Shown piece by piece: positions 6,614 to 13,044 of a stretch of DNA of 15,424 nt. Under the pieces are notes generated by a model. It had not been told where the DNA came from, made no database searches, and saw only the letters and a program-made list of their open reading frames with translations. Positions within the stretch are counted from its first letter, which is position 1; every line of letters begins with the position of its first letter. The position numbers were made by a program, and so were the translations under genes. This DNA comes from JAKAQB01 sp035702855 (lineage in GTDB: Bacteria > Actinomycetota > Acidimicrobiia > Acidimicrobiales > Palsa-688), in the NCBI GenBank assembly GCA_035702855.1, contig DASSZM010000214.1:1-15424 (forward strand), in the 5' to 3' direction.

Positions 6614-7840
6614 TCAGCCGGCCGGGACCGGGAAGGGGGCGGGCGGGGCCAGCCAGCCCCGCCGCCAACGCCACGGCGTCACCAGCCCGGCGCGGGGGAA
6701 GTCCTCGAACATCCAGCGGGCGAACACCCGCCGGCTGCGCACGGTGGCGTTGGCGATGTCGAACCAGCCCCGCGAGCCGCGCTCACTGGCGAGCACCCGC
6801 GAGAACAGCGCCGACACCCGGTCGTCGACCGCCATCCCCCGGCGGATCACCGCCCGGTACTCCCGCGCCGCCCGGGCGGGCGCCGACGGCCCCCACGCCA
6901 GCGCCGTGCGGGCCGCCAGCTCGCCGGTCTCCAGCGCCTGGGCGATGCCCTCGCCGGTCATGCAGTCCGCCGCCCGGGCGGCGTCGCCGACGAACAGCAC
7001 CCGCCCGCCGAGGCCGGCCAGGGCGGTCTCGCCGATGCGGGCCGGGATCGGCCAGGCGCGCACCGGTTCCTCCGGCTCGGCGCCGGGGCCGAGCACCGAC
7101 GCCACCGGTGGGCGCTGCAGCACCTCGGCCCACCGCTCGCGCAGGTTGCCGGTCGGTTCGCCCGGCACCCGCCGCACCCCGAAGCCGACGTTGGCCCGCC
7201 CCTCCGGCAGCGGGAACGACCAGGCGTACCCCGGGCGCAGGTCGTCCTCGAACCAGACCCAGAAGTCACGGGCCGCCGGGCCCACCCCCCGGTGGTACTG
7301 CCGGACCGCCTGCCACTCGCCCAGGTAGCCGGCGTCGGCGAGGCCGAGCGCCTTGCGCAGCGGGGACCACATGCCGTCGGCGGCCACGACGTAGCGGGCC
7401 TGCAGGGTCGCGCCGTCCTGGAGGGTCAGCTCCACCCCGCCGCCGCCGACGGTGGCGGCGCCGGTGACGGTCCGGCCCTCCTCCACCTCGGCGCCGGCCG
7501 CCCGGGTCAGGCGCACCAGCGCGGCGTCGAGCTCCAGCCGGCGGACCGTCGCCGCCCGCACCCGGTCGGGGTCGGGGAGGTCCAGCGAGGCCACCCGGCC
7601 GTCGGGGATCCGCACCCGGGCCGTGCGCACCGGCTGCCACGACGGCAGCCGCCACGGGTCCAGCCCGAGGCGCTCGAGGCGCCGGAGGGCCCCGGTGGTG
7701 AGGCCGTCGCCGCAGGTCTTGTCCCGGGGGAACACCGCCCGGTCCAGCACGTGGACCCGCAGCCCGGCCCGGGCGGCGGTGATGGCCGCCGCCGCGCCGG
7801 CGGGCCCCGCCCCGACGACGGCGAGGTCGACAGGGGTCAC
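6614..7840 (-). CDS. Geranylgeranyl reductase family FAD-dependent oxidoreductase
   Basis: Flavoprotein of 408 residues that should reduce isoprenoid double bonds. Seen: the FAD dinucleotide motif VVGAGPAG (8-15), then PRDKTCGDGL (38-47), the hallmark of the geranylgeranyl reductase family with Cys43. AADGMWSPLRKALG appears mid-protein, then the second FAD contact LFVGDAARAADCMTGEGIAQALETG with Asp286. Family members include archaeal lipid reductases, chlorophyll-pathway ChlP and mycobacterial MenJ, which saturates one unit of the menaquinone tail. The length and actinobacterial setting make a MenJ-like quinone-tail reductase the leading guess, but this is inference and no menaquinone gene is nearby. 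GTG 7840 is supported by TAGGTT 7 nt upstream. Confidence 0.88.
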   Translation of the reverse strand: MTPVDLAVVGAGPAGAAAAITAARAGLRVHVLDRAVFPRDKTCGDGLTTGALRRLERLGLDPWRLPSWQPVRTARVRIPDGRVASLDLPDPDRVRAATVRRLELDAALVRLTRAAGAEVEEGRTVTGAATVGGGGVELTLQDGATLQARYVVAADGMWSPLRKALGLADAGYLGEWQAVRQYHRGVGPAARDFWVWFEDDLRPGYAWSFPLPEGRANVGFGVRRVPGEPTGNLRERWAEVLQRPPVASVLGPGAEPEEPVRAWPIPARIGETALAGLGGRVLFVGDAARAADCMTGEGIAQALETGELAARTALAWGPSAPARAAREYRAVIRRGMAVDDRVSALFSRVLASERGSRGWFDIANATVRSRRVFARWMFEDFPRAGLVTPWRWRRGWLAPPAPFPVPAG

Positions 7841-7853
7841 GGGCCCAAACCTA
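7841..7853 (-). promoter_or_regulatory. Leaderless -10 element for the reductase gene
   Basis: On the minus strand TAGGTT (7853-7848), seven further bases and then GTG 7840. It lies in the 27-bp gap behind the GT2 gene, which separates the reductase from the hydrolase-epimerase-GT2 operon. Confidence 0.5.
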
Positions 7854-7854
7854 G

Positions 7855-7868
7855 GCGGCCCCCGCCGC
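7855..7868 (-). terminator. GC hairpin after the GT2 gene
   Basis: Read on the minus strand, GCGGC-GGGG-GCCGC starts at the last base of the GT2 TAG stop and forms a perfect 5-bp stem with a 4-nt loop. It is one base from the -10 hexamer of the next gene. No U-tract follows, so termination is a guess from position and geometry. Confidence 0.35.
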
Positions 7869-8731
7869 TAACCCACAGTCAGCTCCGGCGGGGGTGGGCC
7901 GAAGCGGGCGGCGCGGAAGTCCCGGACGGCGCGGCGGGCGATGGACCCCCTGGCGAGGGCGCGCCCCGGGTCCCGCCGGGCGGCGCCGAGCCACGCCAGG
8001 CCGGCGAGGATCACCCGGGCCCGCACCTCCCGCGGCCCGAAGTGGTCCGCCACGAGCAGCAGGGTGTTGCGCAGCTGCAGGTAGTCGGCGACCGGCCGCG
8101 CCGGGAGCCGGCCGTTGGCGACCACCGCCCCCCAGACCAGCCCGACCGTCCAGCCGGCGGCGCGGGCCCGCAACGCCAGGTCGACCTCCTCGCAGTAGGC
8201 GAAGTACCGCTCGTCGAACAGGCCGACGTCGGCGAGCATCGCCCGCCGGGCCAGCAGGAGGGTGCCGTGCGGGTAGTCGACCTCCTGCCACCCCTCGCCG
8301 CGCGCCGCCGGCTGGTAGTAGCCACCCATCACCTTGTCCACGACCGGCAGCAGGCCGATGTCGCCGCCGAACTCGGCGCACACCATCCCCGCCTCGGGGT
8401 GGGCGCCGGCGGCGGCCAGGAGCCGGGCCACGCACCCGGCGGCCGGCACGGCGTCGTGCGGGGCGACGGCCACGAACTCGCCGGCGCCCGACTCGAGCCA
8501 GCGCCGTACGCCCACGTTGGCGCCCGCGCCGAAGCCGACGTTGGCGCCGGCGTCGAGCAGGACCAGGCCGGGTTGCAGCTCCCGCAGGCGCCCCCGGGCG
8601 GCCGGGGTGCTGCCGCTGTCGACGACCGTCACGTCCCGCACCTCCGCCTGGGCGCGGAAGGCGTCGACGCTGCGGGCGCAGCGGTCCGGCTGGTCGTGGT
8701 GCACGAGCACGACGTGCACCCCTGTGGTCAC
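7868..8731 (-). CDS. Family 2 glycosyltransferase, rhamnosyltransferase-like
   Basis: GT-A fold transferase of 287 residues that would add a sugar from a nucleotide donor to an envelope glycan or lipid; donor and acceptor unknown. Seen: VTVVDSGS (34-41), the equivalent of VVVDNGS with the nucleotide-binding Asp38; NVGFGAGANVG (64-74), typical of rhamnosyltransferase-like GT2 proteins; HGTLLLARR; and FDERYFAYCEEVDLALR, where EEVD ends at Asp184 and carries the usual E/D-D metal and acceptor region. The common NPD/DDD segment reads APHDA here. There is no membrane segment in the core. The start is GTG 8731, whose last two bases begin the TGA of the epimerase gene (4-nt GTGA overlap), with GGAGG 10 nt upstream. 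Translation coupled to the epimerase is likely. Confidence 0.88.
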   Translation of the reverse strand: MTTGVHVVLVHHDQPDRCARSVDAFRAQAEVRDVTVVDSGSTPAARGRLRELQPGLVLLDAGANVGFGAGANVGVRRWLESGAGEFVAVAPHDAVPAAGCVARLLAAAGAHPEAGMVCAEFGGDIGLLPVVDKVMGGYYQPAARGEGWQEVDYPHGTLLLARRAMLADVGLFDERYFAYCEEVDLALRARAAGWTVGLVWGAVVANGRLPARPVADYLQLRNTLLLVADHFGPREVRARVILAGLAWLGAARRDPGRALARGSIARRAVRDFRAARFGPPPPELTVG

Positions 8732-9627
8732 CGGGCGTGCACCTCCGCCCGAAGGGCGTCCTCCAGGGTGGGGTACCGCCAGCTGAACCCGGTCCGGGTG
8801 AGCACGGCCGGCTCGACCCGCTGGCTCACGAACAGCAGCTCGGCGGCCATCTCCCGGCCGAGGGCCAGCTCGACGGCCGGGCGGGGGGCCACGAGGACCG
8901 CCGGGCGGCCGAGGACCCGGGCGAGGGTCGAGGTGTACTCGGCGTTGGTCACCGGCGCCGGCCCCACCAGGTTGACCGGGCCGTCGACCCGCTCGTCCTC
9001 GAGGACATGGCGGATCGCCCGGATCTCGTCGTCGAGCGACACCCAGCTGACCCACTGCCGGCCGCGGCCGAGGCGGGCGCCGAGACCGAGCCTGAACATC
9101 GGCAGCTGCGTGGCGAGGGCGCCGCCGTCGCGGGACTGGACGATGCCGGTGCGCAGGTGCACGGTGCGCACGCCGGCGGCCTCCGCCGGCGCCGTCGCCG
9201 CCTCCCACTGCCGGCACACCTCGGCGAGGAAACCCGCCCCCGACGGGCTCGTCTCGGCGAGCAGCTCGTCGTCCCGGTCACCGTAGAAGCCGATCGCCGA
9301 GGCGCTGAGCAGCACCCGCGGCCGGGGTTCCATCTCCGCCACCGTCCGGGCGATCAGGGTGGTGCCCTTGACGCGGCTGTCGAGCACGGCCCGCTTGTGG
9401 TCCGGGTTCCAGCGCCGGTCGCCGATCCCGACCCCGGCGAGGTGGATGACCGCCTCCACGCCCGCCAGGCGGGCCACGTCGACGGTCCCGGCCTCGGGGT
9501 CCCAGCGTGCGGCGGCGTCGCCCTCGGCGCCGCGCACCAGCCGGACCACGTCGTAGCCGGCGCTGCGCAGCTCCCCGAGGAGGCGCCTCCCGATCAGCCC
9601 ATGGCTGCCCGTCACCGCCACCTTCAT
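8728..9627 (-). CDS. TIGR01777 family NAD(P)-dependent epimerase/dehydratase
   Basis: Extended SDR of the TIGR01777 (YfcH / SDR39U1) family, 299 residues, of unproven substrate. Seen: N-terminal Rossmann motif MKVAVTGSHGLIG (glycine motif 7-13), HLAGVGIGDRRW at about 70-81, SASAIGFYGD in the active-site strand, RTGIVQSRDGGAL, and the C-terminal LGREMAAELLFVSQRVEP segment typical of the family's DUF1731 tail. The ATG 9627 overlaps the TGA of the hydrolase gene (ATGA). A strong AGGAGG (9635-9640) stands 7 nt before it, unlike the leaderless genes around it, as expected for an internal operon gene. Some relatives have been linked to cell division in cyanobacteria; no such link is visible here. 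Confidence 0.92.
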   Translation of the reverse strand: MKVAVTGSHGLIGRRLLGELRSAGYDVVRLVRGAEGDAAARWDPEAGTVDVARLAGVEAVIHLAGVGIGDRRWNPDHKRAVLDSRVKGTTLIARTVAEMEPRPRVLLSASAIGFYGDRDDELLAETSPSGAGFLAEVCRQWEAATAPAEAAGVRTVHLRTGIVQSRDGGALATQLPMFRLGLGARLGRGRQWVSWVSLDDEIRAIRHVLEDERVDGPVNLVGPAPVTNAEYTSTLARVLGRPAVLVAPRPAVELALGREMAAELLFVSQRVEPAVLTRTGFSWRYPTLEDALRAEVHAR

Positions 9628-10451
9628 GCGTCGTCCTCCTCGCTCGGCCCGCCGCGCGACTCTGCCGCAGCCGGCGGGGTTGTACCCAACGCCTGCGCCT
9701 CGGTGAGCAGGGCGGCGAGGACGAGGGGGTGGGTGAGGTGGGCGCCGTGGGCGGCGTCGGGCACGACCCGCAGGACCCCGGCGGGCAGCGCGTCCGCCAG
9801 CTCGGCGGCGGCGCGGGCGTGGTGCGGCCGGCTCCGGCTCCCGGTGCCGACGATCACCGGCATCCGCACCGACGCCGGGTCCCACAGGGCGCCCCCCGAG
9901 CGCAGCGCCCGCATCTCGGCCACCAGCGCCGGGCCCTCCGCCCGGCGCTGGGCGCGCGTCGCCGCCGGCAGCCGGCGCCACACCCGCTCGCCGACGGCCG
10001 CCACCATGAACGCCTCGCCGGCGTCCTCGGGCGACGACCGGCTGGCGGCGGCCAGCCCGCCGGGGGCGTGGGAGGGCCAGTAGGGCAGCCACGGCATCGG
10101 CGGTTCCCACACCACGGCGGCGACGAACAGCTCCGGGTGGGCGGCAGCGGCCGCCAGCACCACGCAGCCGCCGAAGCTGTGCCCGAGGGCGACGACCCGC
10201 CGGCCGTCGACCACCTCCAGGAGGTCGTCGACCTGGGCGCCGAAGTCCTCCGACGGCTCGCGGCGAGCCGAGCCGGCGTAGCCGCGCCGGTCGTAGGTGA
10301 CCACGGCCCGGTGGCCGAGGGCGGCGGCGAGGCGCCCGAAGCTGCCCGCCCGGTCCATCGACCCGTGGACGAGGAGGCGCACCGGGGCCCGCCCGGAGTC
10401 GGTCGGGGAGGCGGACTCCACGACGTGCAGCGACGAACGCGGTTGCGACAC
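9624..10451 (-). CDS. Alpha/beta hydrolase
   Basis: Alpha/beta-hydrolase of 275 residues, substrate unknown. Seen: HGSMDRAGSF (oxyanion region, about 29-38), TYDRRGYAGSA, the nucleophile elbow LGHSFGG with Ser92, and a late His in DAAHGAHLTHP, completing a plausible triad. The mid section with VWEPPMPWLPYWP is the cap. An in-frame GTG at 10457 would add two residues, but it starts only 2 nt after the -10-like TACCGT (10465-10460). GTG 10451 lies 8 nt after it and is the better start for a leaderless mRNA. The C-terminus overlaps the epimerase start by 4 nt, so this is the first gene of a three-gene operon (hydrolase, epimerase, GT2). The last 25 residues are low-complexity and acidic at the end (PSEEDDA). 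Confidence 0.88.
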   Translation of the reverse strand: MSQPRSSLHVVESASPTDSGRAPVRLLVHGSMDRAGSFGRLAAALGHRAVVTYDRRGYAGSARREPSEDFGAQVDDLLEVVDGRRVVALGHSFGGCVVLAAAAAHPELFVAAVVWEPPMPWLPYWPSHAPGGLAAASRSSPEDAGEAFMVAAVGERVWRRLPAATRAQRRAEGPALVAEMRALRSGGALWDPASVRMPVIVGTGSRSRPHHARAAAELADALPAGVLRVVPDAAHGAHLTHPLVLAALLTEAQALGTTPPAAAESRGGPSEEDDA

Positions 10452-10465
10452 GGTCACCGACGGTA
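10452..10465 (-). promoter_or_regulatory. Leaderless -10 element for the hydrolase-epimerase-GT2 operon
   Basis: On the minus strand TACCGT (10465-10460) is followed by 8 nt and GTG 10451. The hexamer is too close (2 nt) to the alternative GTG 10457 for that codon to be in the transcript. Confidence 0.45.
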
Positions 10466-10479
10466 GCGAGCCTGCCCTC

Positions 10480-10485
10480 TAGGAT
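10480..10485 (+). promoter_or_regulatory. -10 element for the PsiE-family gene
   Basis: TAGGAT matches TANNNT. Transcription would begin near 10492-10493, downstream of the first in-frame GTG (10488), leaving a short leader of about 22 nt that contains a Shine-Dalgarno sequence before GTG 10515. It is divergent from and 14 bp away from the minus-strand -10 at 10460-10465. Confidence 0.4.
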
Positions 10486-10502
10486 GGGTGCCGGCTTTCG
10501 AC

Positions 10503-10510
10503 GGGAGAGG
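10503..10510 (+). promoter_or_regulatory. Shine-Dalgarno deciding the start of the PsiE-family gene
   Basis: GGGAGAGG precedes two adjacent in-frame GTG codons at 10512 and 10515. The spacing from GGGAG to 10515 is 7 nt, against 4 nt to 10512, so 10515 is favoured. Confidence 0.45.
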
Positions 10511-10514
10511 TGTG

Positions 10515-11000
10515 GTGTCGCGCTCGCTTCAGCGGCTGGAGGACAGCGTGACGACCTGGATGGAGCACGCCCAGGACATCTTCTCCGCCGCCGTCGGCGT
10601 CGTGCTGGTCCTGCTCGCCGCCGCCATCCTCGTGGACGGCGTCGCCCGGTTCTTCCTCGACCTCGGCCACGTCAGCGTCGTCGTCGCCGCCACCGATCTC
10701 GTCGACAAGGTGCTGCTGGTGCTGATCCTCGTCGAGATCGTCCACACGGTGGTGCTGTCGCTGCGGGCGCACGAGCTGGTGGCGGAGCCGTTTCTCGTGG
10801 TCGGCCTGGTGGCCGTCATCCGCAAGATCCTCTTCGTGCTCTCCAGCTCCCAGGCGCTCGGCACGGGGCGGCTGGCGGTCTACCTCGGTCTGGTCGCCGT
10901 GTTCGTCGCCGGCCTCGTCGCCGTCCGCCTCGCCGACCGCCGCCAGGGGGTGCTCGTCACCCAGCCCGGCGGCGCGGGAGCGGCTCGCTCGATTCGGTGA
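10515..11000 (+). CDS. PsiE-family (phosphate-starvation-inducible E-like) membrane protein
   Basis: Small inner-membrane protein of 161 residues related to E. coli PsiE, whose biochemical function is unknown. Four hydrophobic segments are seen at about 23-48, 62-82, 92-109 and 120-137. The family signature is the stretch from LVDKVLLVLILVEIVHTVVLSL to EPFLVVGLVAVIRKILF, with the conserved Glu74, Glu91 and Arg103-Lys104 inside or beside the membrane. A charged cytoplasmic N-terminus (SRSLQRLED) precedes TM1. The start GTG 10515 is chosen from the -10 (10480) and the GGGAGAGG site; GTG 10488 would lie upstream of the predicted transcript start. No Pho box could be recognised, so phosphate control is not shown. 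The last 44 bp overlap the convergent zinc-ribbon-like gene. Confidence 0.87.
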   Translation: MSRSLQRLEDSVTTWMEHAQDIFSAAVGVVLVLLAAAILVDGVARFFLDLGHVSVVVAATDLVDKVLLVLILVEIVHTVVLSLRAHELVAEPFLVVGLVAVIRKILFVLSSSQALGTGRLAVYLGLVAVFVAGLVAVRLADRRQGVLVTQPGGAGAARSIR

Positions 11001-11238
11001 TGCCCCCGTAGGGGGCGCCGGCCGCGTCGTAGCAGTCCTCGTGGAAGTGCTCCACGCGGTTCCAGCGGCCGTTGACGTAGACGTTTGCGATCACCTGGCG
11101 GCGCTGGTGGCGCGCCGCGAACTTGACCGGCTCGCCGCAGTGGGCGCAGGAGGCGTCGTTGCCCGGGTCGACGGGACGCAGCACCGCCCGGCTGACCGGA
11201 GCGATCGGCTTGGTGATGGGGGCAGTCGCCGTGCTCAC
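10957..11238 (-). CDS. Small putative zinc-binding protein
   Basis: Hypothetical protein of 93 residues; function not recognised. Residues 1-28 are a low-complexity, probably unstructured lead. Then CAHCGEPVKF gives a CxxC knuckle (Cys31, Cys34), a basic stretch RHQRRQ, the strand VIANVYVNGRW, and VEHFHEDCY with His64, His66 and Cys69. The pattern CxxC...H-x-C is a plausible zinc site of zinc-ribbon type. The ordered pattern and normal codon use support a real gene. The start is GTG 11238 (MSTATAP); ATAGGA-like bases upstream do not form a good -10, and no Shine-Dalgarno is seen. It lies 63 bp downstream of ettA on the same strand and could be co-transcribed with it. Its 3' end overlaps the PsiE-family gene by 44 bp on the opposite strand. 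Confidence 0.78.
   Translation of the reverse strand: MSTATAPITKPIAPVSRAVLRPVDPGNDASCAHCGEPVKFAARHQRRQVIANVYVNGRWNRVEHFHEDCYDAAGAPYGGITESSEPLPRRRAG
11002..11016 (+). terminator. Hairpin just after the PsiE-family stop codon
   Basis: GCCCCC-GTA-GGGGGC, a perfect 6-bp all-GC stem with a 3-nt loop, begins one base after the TGA at 10998-11000. No U-tract follows. It also lies inside the coding sequence of the opposite gene, where it encodes the GAPYGG stretch, so the repeat serves two strands. Confidence 0.4.
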
Positions 11239-11301
11239 GCCGGTCCTATCGGCGCCGCGCCCGCCGACTTGAGCTGACCGGCACCGGGCCCGGGAGGGGG
11301 C

Positions 11302-12981
<1,680 letters not shown>

Positions 12982-13032
12982 CCCCCCAGTCTGGCGCGCC
13001 CGGTATGGGTCCGATCGCAGACGGCTCCGCCC

Positions 13033-13044
13033 TACGCTGGCAAC
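13033..13044 (+). promoter_or_regulatory. Leaderless -10 element for kgd
   Basis: TACGCT at 13033-13038 matches TANNNT and stands 6 nt before GTG 13045. The divergent ettA gene starts at 12981, leaving 63 bp for both promoters. No Shine-Dalgarno lies before the GTG. Confidence 0.45.

Noticed and set aside
8728..10110. 460-codon reading of the epimerase gene starting at 10110
   Set aside because: The extra 161 residues are shadow sequence of the hydrolase gene. The true start at 9627 has a strong Shine-Dalgarno sequence and begins with the Rossmann strand.
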